Positions 22,326 to 34,862 of a stretch of DNA of 64,000 nucleotides are shown piece after piece. This stretch comes from Piliocolobus tephrosceles (lineage: Eukaryota; Chordata; Mammalia; Primates; Cercopithecidae): positions 129,441,218 through 129,505,217 of the forward strand of contig NC_045441.1 of NCBI RefSeq assembly GCF_002776525.5. Reading direction: 5' to 3'. Position 1 is the first letter of the stretch. Every line of letters starts with the position of its first letter. The notes under the pieces were generated by a model. It saw nothing but the letters and a program-made list of their open reading frames with translations. It ran no database searches and was not told the origin of the DNA. The position numbers and the translations under genes are program-made.

Positions 22326-22530
22326 ACAAATCAGGGGGCTAAGCCCGACTGTGCTAACCAAGTCTGTAGCCTTTGGAATTGATGCTGAATGACAATTTCA
22401 CTGTGCCTCAGCGTCCTTGCTTCTCAATGGGGCCAAGTCTCTGTCCTACCCATTTCATGGGATGGCTCTGATGAGAAAAATGAAAGCGATCTCCAAACAT
22501 TCCACATCTAAGTGCCCCGAACTGTCCCAG
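22326..22530 (+). mobile_element. MIR-like SINE fragment
   Basis: TTTCACTGTGCCTCAGCGTC followed by CCATTTCATGGGATGGC keeps the order of the MIR core, with heavy divergence. Confidence 0.55.
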
Positions 22531-24752
22531 GGCTGTGTATTTTACCTATCCCTTGTGCTTTACAATGTTACATAACATGTTTGAAATAAGTGGGTCGTCT
22601 ACCAGGGTTTGGAATTCACTGTGATCTGGAAACCTGGTCGTATTTATTGTAAGTTTTGACTCCTGGACAAAAAGCGAAACATTATTCCCACTCAACCTCC
22701 TCCTGTGTTCTATCCTCACGCAGGACATCATCCACACAGCACCCCACTCTTCATCTTACGATGCTCTTTTTGGAAATAAGTATATTTGGATGTTTTGTTA
22801 CTAAAGCTGCATTCTCCCCGCAGCATGTGTGCTCTGCAGCAACAGGGAAGGGAAAACAGGAACACTCTGAAGCAGTCTATTGCCATCCCCACCCACACAG
22901 AGCCATGGCTTCCTAGGCAAGTCCCCTAACCTGGATGTCTGCAGTGTCCTGGCACGCTGCTGGTAAGTGACAGACACACGCAGGGCTGCAAGGCTAGGAG
23001 CTCCCTCCGTGAGGGAGGAACGAGGACACTTCACAGCTTTCACTTGAGTGGATCCAAGAGAATGTTTTGTGAAAGTGGCAAAAGAGGTAAAACGGCTTTT
23101 TCGCTGCAGAAGTAAAGTGGGACACCGAGCGAGAGCCTCACTGAGGGAAACCACGCAGCCTGTGGCCTGGCTCTGGCTGACCAGATGAAGAATGATCTCT
23201 TTCTAAGCCTATTATGGCACTAGGATGGTTTCTCAACCCGTGATTGTGTTGCGGGTCAAAGCAGGGTAGCTGTGATGAGCCCTGGGCCTGGACCTACACT
23301 AGGGAGTTCAGTGCTGAGGGCAGCTGGCCACCCCCTCCCGTCATGGCCAGTAATCGGTGTGGACCAGCCAAGAGGCACAGGGGCACCTGGCCGAAAAATT
23401 ATCCCCAGAGGCAAACATTTAACAGCTGTGATGTCTTAAATAAATATCATTCTTGCTGAGCAAGGGAAGAAAGAAAAGAATAAACAGAAAAAAGTGGGAG
23501 AAAGAAAGAGAACAGAATGCAGATTAGATTTCAGAGGGGCAGATACGATGATGAGGGGTGGTAGCTAGATCAGTGCAGGAGCACTGAGTAGCTTGCTAGG
23601 GCTAAGCAGGCCCTGCCATCAGACCCGTCCCAAAACTGGCAATGAAGATTCCCCTCTTCTCTAAACGTGCTTAGGGATTAATGCAGAGGAGAGCCGGGAG
23701 CCCTTCAAGAAGCCATGAAGGCTTCACCCTGGCACAGACCCAGAGCAGGCACCCTTTCCTCACTGGCTGCATCCCCTGAAACATCGGCCTCTCCTCTGCT
23801 TGGCAGCCCGTAGGGCCCAAGGAGGGCACAGAACCGATCCATGGAGGAAGGGTGATGCGGAGAGGGAGCTGCCTGACTCACCCCGTCCTCAGTCACTCAG
23901 ATCACGGGTGGGCAGGCCTGCGGATGATGAATCACTGAGAGCTGCGAACGCTATTCTGAGCTCTGCCAAGAACACGAGTGCTCTTGTTGGCACCCTGGCA
24001 CCCTTCACAGTTTCTCTCCTTCCTTGTCTGGCTGCCAGGAGACATGCATTGTAGGAACCGGGTATCTGAGAGGTTTTTTTTTTAGCCTAACACAGAAACC
24101 ATCTAACTCTTTCTATTCTTCCTGCTTCTTAACCAGTTCTTGTTAGTCACTGATTGGAAACCGGAACTGAAAGCCACCTCCTTCCCAGCCTAGCTGAGAC
24201 AGGCTTGCTGAGAAGCCATTCCAGGGCAGGGCAGACCTTATGGAATTTACCAAATGAATCACCTGGCTACGTGTTTGGCTATGTGTCTGAAAGTACCTAA
24301 GAAGTATGTCAGTTAAGTTCTAGATTGTGTAAGGAAAAATCAGACTGGTACCCAGAGCTCTGTATAATTGCACCACACATGAGTTAATTTCTCAATCTAT
24401 CTGGTTCCCATACGTCCATGAGAACTTTCATCCACTTTCATCTTTCATTCATAGAAAGAGTTAAGTGCTGTACAAACTAAATCAAACCCACCACAGGCTG
24501 CTGGGCTCAGCTACCAGGAATTTAAATAAGAACCTGCCTGTGTAACATCCTCATGCTCCTCTGTATTAAATTGCAAGAGGTCCCACAGGGGAAAGTCAGC
24601 TGTCCTTCATCTTCTCACTGTCTTGTGTCACAGACCCTTGGGAATGGGTATTTGGAAAAGCAGAGGTCATGCCTGTATGCTTCAGGAAGATGAGGAGTGT
24701 ATACCTTCCATTCACAAACATATACTGAATATGAAGAAGGCATTTTGAGGGT
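22531..24752. other. Longest Alu-free stretch; single-copy sequence
   Basis: About 2.2 kb without any Alu, part of a 3.5-kb Alu-free region. I see no gene, CpG island or RNA gene. A short T run lies at about 24075. Open frames do not exceed 117 codons. Confidence 0.5.
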
Positions 24753-24800
24753 TACAGAGATGGAGATTACAGAGATGGAGATTACATCTCCATCTCTGTA
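24753..24800. repeat. 15-bp tandem repeat followed by its inverted copy (hairpin)
   Basis: TACAGAGATGGAGAT occurs twice in tandem (24753-24767 and 24768-24782). After TAC comes its exact reverse complement (24786-24800). Confidence 0.97.
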
Positions 24801-24883
24801 TGGAGATGGAGGGTTACACCTCAAGGAGATTAAATCTAGTAGGAGAGATAAGAAGTGTACACAGATCATTTTAAATAAGCACC

Positions 24884-25183
24884 GCCAGGTGCGGTGGCTC
24901 ATGCCTGTAATCCCAGCATTTTGGGAGGCCAAGGAAGGAGGAACACTTGAGGCCAGGAGTTTGAGACCAGCCAGGCCAACATAGCGAAACCCCATCTCTA
25001 CTAAAAATATGAAAATCAGCTGGGCGCGGTGGCATGTGCCTGTAGTCCCAGCTACTGTGGAGGCTGAGGCAGGAGAATCACTTGAACCCGGGAGGCAGAG
25101 GTTGCAGTGAGCCAAGATCATGCTATTGCACTCCAGCCTGGGCGATAGAGTGAGACTCTGTCTCAAAAAAACAAAACAAAATA
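24884..25183 (+). mobile_element. Alu (AluS type) with target-site duplication
   Basis: AAATAAGCAC before and ATAAACAAGCAC after the element are diverged target copies. Confidence 0.94.
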
Positions 25184-26934
25184 AACAAGCACAGAGTCCT
25201 ATGTGATATGTAAAAGAATTACCTGGTTTGATGAAAGTTAGGCAGGATTCACAAACTGTGCCTTGAAGAATAAGCACAATTTCCACCAGGGAAGGCACAG
25301 AGATGATACTAAAGGTGCAGAGAACTGCCCCATTCTTCCACAAGGATGTGGGGAGATAAAATCAGAGTGGTATGCGGGGTTTAGACATGCAGTGCCTTAA
25401 ATGACAGGCTTAGGAGCCTGGGCTTGATCCAGTGGGTCTGGAGAACCCACAAGGCGACAGGGGTGATCCAATCAGAGCTTCCAGAAGCTTGGTCTGGCAG
25501 TTGTGGCAAGATGACTTCAAAGGAAGGGAAACCAGGGAACCAATATCATAGTTCAGATGAGAACTAATAAAGGCCTGATGAGGGAAGTAACAATGAGATA
25601 GAAAAAGAAACTTGTGTGTATAATGTTATGGAGGTAATTAAACAGAGGCCAAATATTCACCAAATGTGAAGAAATGAAAGGGGAAAAGAAAGGTATCTAA
25701 ATGAATCTGAAATACTCAAAACCAGTAGAGGTAGATGTGTTTTTTCAACTAGAGAAAATGATTTGTAGCCGAATTGACTGAGAAGATGACAGTGCCATCA
25801 ACAGGCATATGGACCTCAAGAGGAGAAAACAATTTGGGAGTTGTTCTCCCTTGTGAGGGTGAGAGGCCATGGAGATGACCAGAATACAGTCGAAAATGCA
25901 TGCAAGCGTGATCAGGGCTGGAGAGAGGGATCCGGGAGTCATCCATGCGGCAGTCACAGTGGGAAGTATGGGACACAGCAAAGAAAAGCATTCAAAAGGC
26001 AGAACTGACTAAACAAAGACCTACATTGAGAGAATGGAAGAAACAGAAACAAAATGGGGGAAAGCAAAAAGAACGAGCATTTATTGAGTCACAACCACAT
26101 GCTTGTGCTAAGAGATTTCACTATGTTATCTGCAAAGGATTTTTTCCATTTTACAGATGAGAAAACTGAATCTAGTCTATTCCATCAAACAACCCAAATC
26201 CCACATCAGAAATCCAAGAGTCATTCTCTGCAAATCCATCTCCCTCACCTCTCAGTCAACTGCAACACACCTTGTTATTACTACCTTCTAATCTTTCTTG
26301 ACTCAATTCCCTTCTTCCAGCCTTACTTTAGAGCCTTCCTTTAGGTCCTCAGGTGTCCCCTGCTTAGGCAATAGCTTCCTCTCTCCAGGTCGTTCTCTTC
26401 ATGGTCTCACCCATTACCACTCCATCTCCTCTACCACCAAGGGTTCCAACACAAAAATCCAGTTCTCACAACACCTTCAGAAGCTAGCAAGGGCCTTGGT
26501 GAGGTGGCTCTGCTCACTCAACCACTCACTTGCAGGCACCCTATACTCTGGCCTCACAGATCTATCTGTGGCTCACAGAATACAGCTACCTTCCCATCGC
26601 TGCACGTGCTCCCTGTTTTTCAAGACTATCTCCTACTGTTTTTTACGAGCAATTCAGGCATTATATCCTCGAGGTGTCCAAACCTTCCCAGGGGCCAGTT
26701 TTCTGTACCCTTCACTGCCTTGGCCATACCCCCATCACAGCTCTTACCACTACAGCTTAATCTATATGACTAAATCCAAGTTAATCTCACTCTCTCTAAC
26801 ACTCAGTATTTTCTGGTGAAATTAACGAACTAATCAATTCAAATCCAAGTCTGATTCTGAGGTTCACATTCTTTCCACTATACAGAGTAGAAAGAGAAAC
26901 AGGATGGTGCAAGACGACAAGAAGGCAAGAGGTC
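25184..26934. other. L2/MIR-like and single-copy mosaic
   Basis: L2-like blocks lie at about 25375-25610 (GGAGCCTGGGCTTGATCC) and 26190-26760. A minus-strand MIR-like block lies at 26085-26175 (CCATTTTACAGATGAGAAAA). The 173-codon frame at 26298-26819 crosses L2-like DNA and is not credible as a gene. Confidence 0.45.
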
Positions 26935-27370
26935 ATCCACAAAACACTCACAGTTAACATCATACTTAACAGTGAAAGACGAGATACTTTCCTCCTAAAA
27001 TCAGGAGCGAGACAAGGATGTCTGCTCTTATCACTTCTATACAACACTGTACTGAAGATTCTAACCAGGGAAATCGGGCAAGAAAGAAATAAGGCACCCA
27101 GATTGAAAAAGAAGTTAAACTAAAAAAAAAAAAAAAAACAAAACAAAAGAAGTTAAACTATCTCTGTTCCCAGATGGCACGATCCTATATATAAAAACAT
27201 CCTAAGGAATCCACAGAATTATTAGAACAAATAAACGAGTTCAGCAAGGTTGCAGGATACAAGATCAATATCTAAAACTCAATTGTATATCTCTATATAC
27301 TAGTGTTGAACAACCCAAAATGAAGGTAAGAAAATAATTCCACTTACAATAAAATTAAAAAGAAAAAAAT

Positions 27371-27680
27371 GGCTGGGCGCAGTGGCTCATGCCTATAATC
27401 CCAGGACTTTGGGAGGTCGAGACGGGTGGATCACCTGAGGTCATGAGTTTGAGACCAGCCTGGCCAACATGGTGAAACTCCATCTCTACCAAATATACAA
27501 AAATTAGCTGGGCGTGGTGGTGGGCGCCTGTAATCCCAGCTACTCAGGAGGCTGAGGCAGGAGAATCGCTTGAACCCAGGAGGCAGAGGTTGCAGTGAGC
27601 CAAGATCATACCATTGCACTCCAGCCTGGGCAACGGGAGTGAACTCTGTCTCAAAAAAAAAAGAAAGAAAGAAAAAAAAA
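27371..27680 (+). mobile_element. Alu (AluS type) in L1
   Basis: It starts GGCTGGGCGCAGTGG and ends in an (AAAG)n-type tail. Confidence 0.95.
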
Positions 27681-28014
27681 ATACAAAATAGATTTAACAA
27701 AAAAAGTAACAAGACTTGTGTACCAAAAACTACAAAATGTCACTGAAAGAAATTAAAGGCATAAATAAATAAAAAGGCATCCCATATTCATGGATTGAAA
27801 GGTTTAATATTGTTAAGATGACAATACTCCTCAAATTGATCTATAGACTCAACACAACCCCTATCAAAATCCCAGCTGTCTTGTTTTATAGGAATTGACA
27901 AGCTAATTCTAAAATTCATATGGAAATGCAAGGGATTCAGACTCACCAAAGCAATTTTGAAAATTAAGAACAAAGTTAGAGGACTCACACTTGCTAATTT
28001 CAAAACTTACTACA

Positions 28015-28327
28015 GGCGAGGCATGGTGACTCATGCCTGCAATCCCAGCACTTTGAGAGGCTGAGGCGGGTGGATCATTTGAGGTCGAGTTAGAGACCAT
28101 CCTGGCCAACATGGTGAAACCTCGTCTCTACTGAAAAAATACAAAAATTCAAACTTAGCCAGGTGTGGTGGTGGGCGCCTATAATCCCAGCTACTCAGGA
28201 GGTTGAGGCTGAGGCAGAAAAATCACTTGAACCCAAGAGGCAAAAGTTGCAGTGAGCCAGCATTGCACCACTGCACTCCAGCTTGGGCAGCAAGACCCTG
28301 TCTCAAAAAAAAAAGAAAAAGAAAGAG
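28015..28327 (+). mobile_element. Alu in L1 with target-site duplication
   Basis: ACTTACTACA occurs before and after the element. Confidence 0.94.
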
Positions 28328-28938
28328 AAAAAATACTTACTACAAAGCTATAGTTATTAAGATAAGACAGGATGGTATTGATATAAAGATAGACATATAG
28401 ATCAATCTGATAAAAATTGAGAGTCCCAAAATAAACTCTTACATTCATGGTCAACTGATATTAAACAAAGATGCCAAAACATTTCAGTGGAGGTGAAAAT
28501 AATCTTTTCAACAAATGATGCCAGGCAACTGGATATTCACACGTAAAAAAAATGAATGAGCCTCCTACTTCATACAATCTGCAAAAAATAACACAAAATG
28601 GATCATATACCTAAAAGTAAGGGCTAGAACTATGAAACTCTGAGAAGGAAACATAGGAATAAATCTTCGTAACCCTGGATTAGGCCAAGATATCTTATAT
28701 ATGACACCAAACCCAAAAGTGACAAAAGGAAAAATAAATTGGACTTCATCAATATTATTTTTGTGTGTGTTTCAAAGGATACCAGTAAGAAAGTGAAAAG
28801 ATATCCCACAGAATGGAAGAAAATTTTGCAAACCCAACATCTGATGAGGGACTTATATCCAAAACATTAATACGTAAAGAACTCTTATAACTCAACAATA
28901 AAAGGACAAATAATCTAATTAAAAAAATAAAAAAAGAT

Positions 28939-29233
28939 GGCCAGGTATGGTGGCTCACGCCTGTAATCCCAGCACTTTGGAAGGCCAAGGCAGGCAGATC
29001 ACCTGAGGTCAGGAGTTTGAGTCCAGCCTGGCCAACACAGTGAAACCCCATCTCTACTAAAAAAAAAAAAAAATTAGCCAAGCATGTTTGCAGCGCCTGT
29101 AATCCCAGCTACTTCAGAGGCTGAGGCACAAGAATCATTTGAACCTGGGAGGCAGAGGCTGCAGTGAACCAAGATCACACCACTGCACTCCAGCCTGGGT
29201 GACAGAGTGAGTCTCTGCCTCAAAAAAAAAAAA
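28939..29233 (+). mobile_element. Alu in L1
   Basis: It runs from GGCCAGGTATGGTGG to an A tail. Confidence 0.95.
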
Positions 29234-29722
29234 GAGCAAAGAAGATATTTCACCAAAAAGATATTCAAATGGCCAATAAGCACATGAGAAGATGCTCAAC
29301 ATCGTTATTCATTAGAGAATTGCAAATCAAAAACACAATAACACACCACTTCAAATCTATTAGGATTATTAAAAGATAGGCAATAACAAGTGTCAGTGAA
29401 AACACAGAGAACCTGGAAGCTTCACAGACTGCTGATGGGATTGTAAAATGATGCAGCCACTTTGGAAAACAGTTTGATGGTTCCTCAAAATGTTAAACAT
29501 AGAATTACCAAACGATGCAGCAATTCTACAACTAGGTATTTACCCAAGAGAATTTAAAACATATGTTCACATCAAAACTTGTACATGAATGCTCATAGAA
29601 GCATTATTCAAAATAGCCAAAAAGGGGAACACAAATATCCATCAACTGATGAATGAATGAACAAAATGTGGCATATCCACACAATGCAATATTATCTATC
29701 CAGCCATAAAAATGAATGAAGA

Positions 29723-30022
29723 GGCCGGGCGCGGTGGCTCATACCTGTAATCCTAGCACTTTGGGAGGCCAAGGTGGGCGGATCACCTGAGGTCAGGAGT
29801 TCAAGACCAGCCTGCCCAACATAGTGAAACCCTGTCTCTACTAAAAACACAAAAATTAGCCAGGCGTTGATGGGTGCGTGCCTGTAGCTCTAGCTACTCA
29901 GGAGGCTGAGGCAGGAGAATCGCTTGAATCCGGGAGGCAGAGGTTGCAGTGAGCAGAGATCGCACCACTGCACTCCAGCCTGGTTGATAGAGCGAGACTC
30001 TATCTCAAAAAAAAAAAAAAAA
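29723..30022 (+). mobile_element. Alu (AluS type) in L1
   Basis: It starts GGCCGGGCGCGGTGG. AATGAA lies next to both ends. Confidence 0.95.
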
Positions 30023-30060
30023 GTAATGAAAAACTGATACATGCTACAACCTAAATGAAC

Positions 30061-30661
30061 ATTTGGCTCAATTGTACCCACAAGAGTTTAATTTATGGAG
30101 ATAACCAAGTGACTACGCAGAGGTCCATGCCACTGAAAAAAGGCTTTTATGACCTACAGCTCCTGACAGGAGGGGATGCCAGGCCATGTAAGTCCACATG
30201 GGGAAGCACCGATTTTGGGCAGGAGGCAGAAGGGTGAGGGAAAAGCCAGGGCCAGAGACTTTATTGTGTTTTCTGCAGGAAAGGCAAGACAGGTTAGGGT
30301 TAAACAGTTGAGGACTGACTAGCGTAAATAATTTTGCCAGGCTTTAGAGCATAGGGGCTGTCAGCTAGTTGCCTGGTGCCTGTCGCTGGGTTGATTGAGG
30401 GCAGGGGAATATTAGCTTGGTGTGAGAGTTGGATAAAGAAGACCGCTGATTCGTTTGCAAATGAAAGGTGTTCTCCTGGGCCAGGCCTTGGCAATCTCTA
30501 AGAACTGGCTCACTCTGGGAGTGGCAGTACCTCCCAGTCAGCCAGGCCATGAATAACAAGACATCAAGATTATAGAAAATAAGAAAATATAGTTAATCCA
30601 GTAGGCCCGTGATGAACAAATGCCAAATAGACAAATACAGAATCTAAGAAAACACAGAATC
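30061..30661 (-). mobile_element. Solitary LTR-like insert inside L1
   Basis: This block of about 600 bp interrupts L1 between CTAAATGAAC and TTGAAAACATTATG. On the minus strand it can be read from TG to CA and has an AATAAA at 30260-30265 followed by GTCTCTGGCCC, the layout of an endogenous retroviral LTR. No internal viral sequence is present. The family is not resolved. Confidence 0.6.
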
Positions 30662-30920
30662 ACCTTGAAAACATTATGTAAGTAGAAGAAACCTGTCACA
30701 AAAGACCCCATATTGCATCCTTCCATTCATATGCCATGTCTAGAGGAGGAAAATCCATCCACACAAAATGGAAAGCAGCATTTGCCAGAAGCAGGGGAGT
30801 GGGGAGAGTGGAGTGGACTGCTAATGGGTGGAGGGCTCCTTTTTGGGGTAATGAAAATGTCCTAAAATTAGGTATGGAGATGGTCACACAACTCTGCGAA
30901 TAAACTAAAAAAAAAAAATA

Positions 30921-31247
30921 GGCCGGGCGCGGTGGCTCAAGCCTGTAATCTCAGCACTTTGGGAGGCCGAGACAGGCGGATCACAAGGTCAGGAGATCGA
31001 GACCATCCTGGCTAACACGGTGAAACCCCATCTCTACTAAAAAATACAAAAAAACTAGCCGGCCGAGGTGGCGGGCGCCTGTAGTCCCAGCTACTCGGGA
31101 GGCTGAGGCGGGAGAATGGTGTAAACCTGGGAGGCGGAGCTTGCAGTGAGCTGAGATCCGGCCACTGCACTCCAGCCTGGGCGACAGAGCAAGACTCCGT
31201 CTCAAAAAAAAAATGAAATAAAATAAAAAAATAAAAAATAAAAAAAT
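30921..31247 (+). mobile_element. Young AluY, Old World monkey type, in L1 3' end
   Basis: GAGATCCGGCCACTGCACTC and a long A-rich tail with TAAAA units mark a recent AluY. Confidence 0.93.
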
Positions 31248-31300
31248 TGAATTTTACATTGTAAAGGGGTGGAGTTTCGTGTATGTGAATTACGTAAAAT

Positions 31301-31745
31301 GAAGACAGACAACCCGATGTCCGTCAACTGATGACTGGATACTCAAAATGTGGTATACCCATAAAATGGAAATCTTTTATGCAATAAAAAGAAACGAAAT
31401 ACTGATATATGCTTCAACATAGATGAACCTTGAAATGATGTCGCTATGTGAAAGAAGCTAGTCACAAAAGGCCACATGCTGTTCAATTCCATTTAGAAGA
31501 AATGTCTGAAATCTATAGAGAGGGAAGTGTGATGGATGCCAGGGGTTAGGGGCTTGGAGAAAATGGAGAGTGAGTGCTAATGGGTATGGAGTTTCTTGGG
31601 GGGATGATGAAAATGTTCTACAATTGATTGTGGTAATGGTTGCACAGCTCCGTGAATGTCCCCAAAACCTTTGTGCACTTTAAATGGATGACTTATATGG
31701 CATGCATAAATTATATCTCAATAAAGTTGTTTAAAAAAAAAGACA
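31301..31745 (+). mobile_element. Second L1 3' end in tandem
   Basis: CAACTGATGACTGGATACTC to ATTATATCTCAATAAAGTTG repeats the same L1 3' region already seen just upstream, ending in the L1 poly-A signal AATAAA and an A run. Confidence 0.87.
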
Positions 31746-32939
31746 AAAGAAGAGAGTTGGTCAATACTATTAATTACAAACAGTACATCCATAGAAGAAA
31801 AGTGCAGCCTCTGCTACCTAACAGGTCTCTGGTCTGTCTCAGATTTTGTAGCTAGAGATGAGGATTCGTGCAAGATCTCACACTTAATCCAGCAAGTAAG
31901 AGAGTGACTCTCGACGTCTAAGCAGCGGAATAACACCGCAAAAGTCCCCTTAGCAAGACTATTCTGAGTTAAGCACAGGGCAGAGTGAAGCGAGGCAAAG
32001 CTGGGAGCAGGAGCACCAGCGATGAAGCTGTTGCCAGTCACCCAGGCACAGGATGGTGGCTCGGAAATAAAAATGAAAGATGAATTGGAAAAGTGAGGAG
32101 GAGGCTGACTTTTCCTCCTGGAGGAGGCTGACTACATGGAAAGAGAAAGATGTGCCAAAAATGATCCCTGTGGCTGAGAGCTCGGGGGAATTGAAAGACT
32201 GGGCTGCCCCCGATAGTTAAAGAGAAACCAGAAAGCGTGAGAATCACGGCCCAGTTGAGAGCCCGTGGTCCGGGAATCAGAACAACTTCATGAATGAGAA
32301 TCCAGACATGGCTCGATTCCTAAGGTTCTTCAAAATCGTTTCAAGCAACTTACTGAACAAAAACCACTAGGAAAGTTACATGGGCGGCAGGTTTGCAGGG
32401 ACTGGAGAAAACTAGCTATATTAAATTGGGATATCCAGTGATCTCCAGGGAACCTAAGATTGGAAAATGAGTAACAAATTGGGGCTAGGGCTAAATATTT
32501 AGTAGTCATGTGTAGATTTTTAAAAATATTAAAAAGTGAACTTTCTAAGGAAGTACTAGAGCAAGAACAGAGAAAATTAAACATTAAGTAATGTTCTACC
32601 TCCTGTTTACCAGGCACTATACTAGGAGACTTTTTTTTTAAAATGATTAGAATGTAGACCTTTCTAGAGTTTTGTAGACTGGTGAAGTCAAGGTCGAGTA
32701 TGAACAAGAATCTCTGGAACACAGAAAATGAAAGAATTTTGCCTAGAGAGTTTCTTGGGATTGAGGATTAGGAGGAAAGAGGAAATCAAGTTGGGAAAGA
32801 TGAGTAGAGTTCAAAGAACGAGAAGGTACTCAACAATTTCAAAAGGGAAGAACTGGGACCTCCCGGTTTGATCAGAAGGCAATAGCGGGGGAAGTGTTTC
32901 AATAATATTTTGAAAAAGTGTTTTTTGCTTGTTTGTCTG
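31746..32939. other. Single-copy stretch
   Basis: No repeat family or gene recognised. GGAGGAGGCTGAC occurs twice near 32097-32132. Confidence 0.5.
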
Positions 32940-33245
32940 TTTTTTTTTTTTGGGAGAGAGAGAGAGTCTCACTCTGTCACCCAGGCTGGAGTGCAGTGGC
33001 ACGATCTCGGCTCACTGCAACCTCCTCCTCCACCTCCCTGGTTCAAGCAATTCATCTGCCTCAACCTCCCGAATAGCTGGGATTACAGGCGCCCACCACC
33101 ATGCCCAGCTCCTTTTTGTATTTTTAGTAGAGATGGGGTTTTGCCATGTTGGCCAGGCTGGTCTCAAACTCCTGACCTCAAGCGATCCGCCCACCTCAGC
33201 CTCCCAAAGTGCTGGGATTACAGGCATGAGCCACCGTGCCCGGCC
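32940..33245 (-). mobile_element. Alu (AluS type)
   Basis: It runs from a T run with GAGAGAGAGAGTC to ACCGTGCCCGGCC. Confidence 0.95.
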
Positions 33246-34572
33246 CTAAAAAGCTTTTGAAAGGGAAAGACGGAAGTTGTCTTCAAATACATTGAGTTAG
33301 CCCTTCAATGTAAATAAGGAGAAAACTGTATATTACATATCTCAAGAGAAAATAAACATTTGTGTTGCTTCTTCCTAGAACCAGTGGCAGAAATCATGAG
33401 ACTCTCAGTGAATAGGATAAAGACCGTTCTAACCACTGGAGCTCTCCAACGATGGGATGGCTTTTCCGGGAGAGCATGCTCTGGTCCTTGAAAGGAGACA
33501 GTTTCTGTGGACAGGTTAGTGGCCAGCTGGTAGAGATGACACAAAGAAATTCACACACCAGGGAGGGAGGAAGCCGACTGAGCTCTAAACTCAGTTCAAA
33601 GCTGGATTCCAGATGATGGGAGGCAGAGTTGGTGGAAAATTATGTGGTTTTCATAGGTGGACTGTCCATTCAGAGAATCTGTTCAGCACTGGTGGTAGAG
33701 GGATGGCAGCTGTAAGGGGCGAAGCAGGTGACTGATGGTCTCTCTTTCCTCCACTGCCCCAATTCAGAGGTCTGGAGACATCAAGACTGAAGAAAAAGGT
33801 AGACAGAAGCTAATTTAAGGGAGTGAGATTTCGAGTGAAGTTAAGGATCCACATCTTCTGAGACTTTAGTACAGGCTGAGCCAGGGATTTTGAGGCTGAA
33901 CCGTCTCAGTGGACAACCTCCAGGTCCTCTGCATCTTCCAGTATAAGGAACTGGGAGGTTACCAGCGGAAATAGGAGGCCAGGGGAGGGAACTGAGGACT
34001 TACACAGAGGGGAAACAGAGACTAACTAGCCAGGAGGACATCTAAACAAATGGATATAAAGTGAGACTGAAATAAAGAGCGCGCAGGACTTTCCGTCAAA
34101 CAAGTGCAGTAGGCAGTGTCTGGGACTTTGTCTCCCCCTGCTGAGCCAAGAGGTATGAACGGCCCGCCATGGGGAAACGGTTTTCACAGGGCAAGCACTG
34201 CGTCTTTGGGAAGGAAAACATAACCAATGGTATAAAAATCTTCTCTCTCACAATCACCACGACCCTGCAGCATTAAAGAAGCTCGTAAAAAGTGACATGG
34301 CTGGGCCACAGCTCAAGACTAGATGCATGTGGAAGGGGACAGCAAAGGGGACAGCACTGGGCACCCCAAGGCCACTCTTGCCAGGCTTTTCTCTGAAAGC
34401 TTCTTCCCTTCACCACTGATCCAACCCCTTTACCCAGAGGCTGTGCCAATGGTCTTTCACGGATTGCAGAGATTGGGGCTGGGAGGGTGGGGGCGGGAGT
34501 TGGCCCTAGTTTAACTTACTTAGGGATCCTTCCTCCGGTCATGACACAGGCTTGCTTCTCAAAAGATCTGTT
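33246..34572. other. Single-copy stretch
   Basis: About 1.3 kb without recognised repeats or genes. Frames are below 80 codons. Confidence 0.5.
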
Positions 34573-34862
34573 GGTCAGGTGCGGTGGTGCACGCCTACAA
34601 TCTGAGCACTTTGGGAGACCGAGGCAGGTGGATCACCTGAGGTCAGGAGTTTGAGATCAGCCCTGGGTAACACGGTGAAACCCTGTCTCTACTAAAAATA
34701 CAAAAATTAGCCAGGCATGGTGGCAAACGCCTGTAATCCCAGCTACTCTGGAGGCTGAGGCCCAAGAATCGCTTGAACCCAATGAGCTGAGATTGCACTA
34801 CTGCACTCCAGCCTGGGCAACACAGCGAGATTCTGTCTTAAAAAAAAAAAAAAAAAAAAAAA
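34573..34862 (+). mobile_element. Alu with right-arm deletion
   Basis: GAACCCAATGAGCTGAGATT lacks the usual sequence between GAACCC and GAGCTGAG. A long A tail follows. Confidence 0.93.

Larger units (their letters stand above)
26935..31300 (+). mobile_element. Old L1 (ORF2 end and 3' UTR), broken by five Alus and one LTR
   Basis: The sense sequence starts in the reverse-transcriptase part of ORF2 (GGAGCGAGACAAGGATGTCT) and goes on through ACAATACTCCTCAAATTGAT, CAACAAATGATGCCAGGCAA and GCAGCAATTCTACAACTAGG to the 3' UTR. L1 pieces are 26935-27370, 27681-28014, 28328-28938, 29234-29722, 30023-30060, 30662-30920 and 31248-31300. It is not functional. Confidence 0.9.

Noticed and set aside
24615..25343. 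242-codon minus-strand open frame
   Set aside because: The middle is antisense Alu and the ends are single-copy sequence, including the hairpin region. No recognisable protein.
26298..26819. 173-codon plus-strand open frame
   Set aside because: It lies in L2-like sequence and overlaps two other frames. It lacks a domain or a conserved motif.
26935..27370. L1 reverse-transcriptase segment as a possible gene
   Set aside because: Only the end of ORF2 remains, broken by an internal A run and by Alu insertions.
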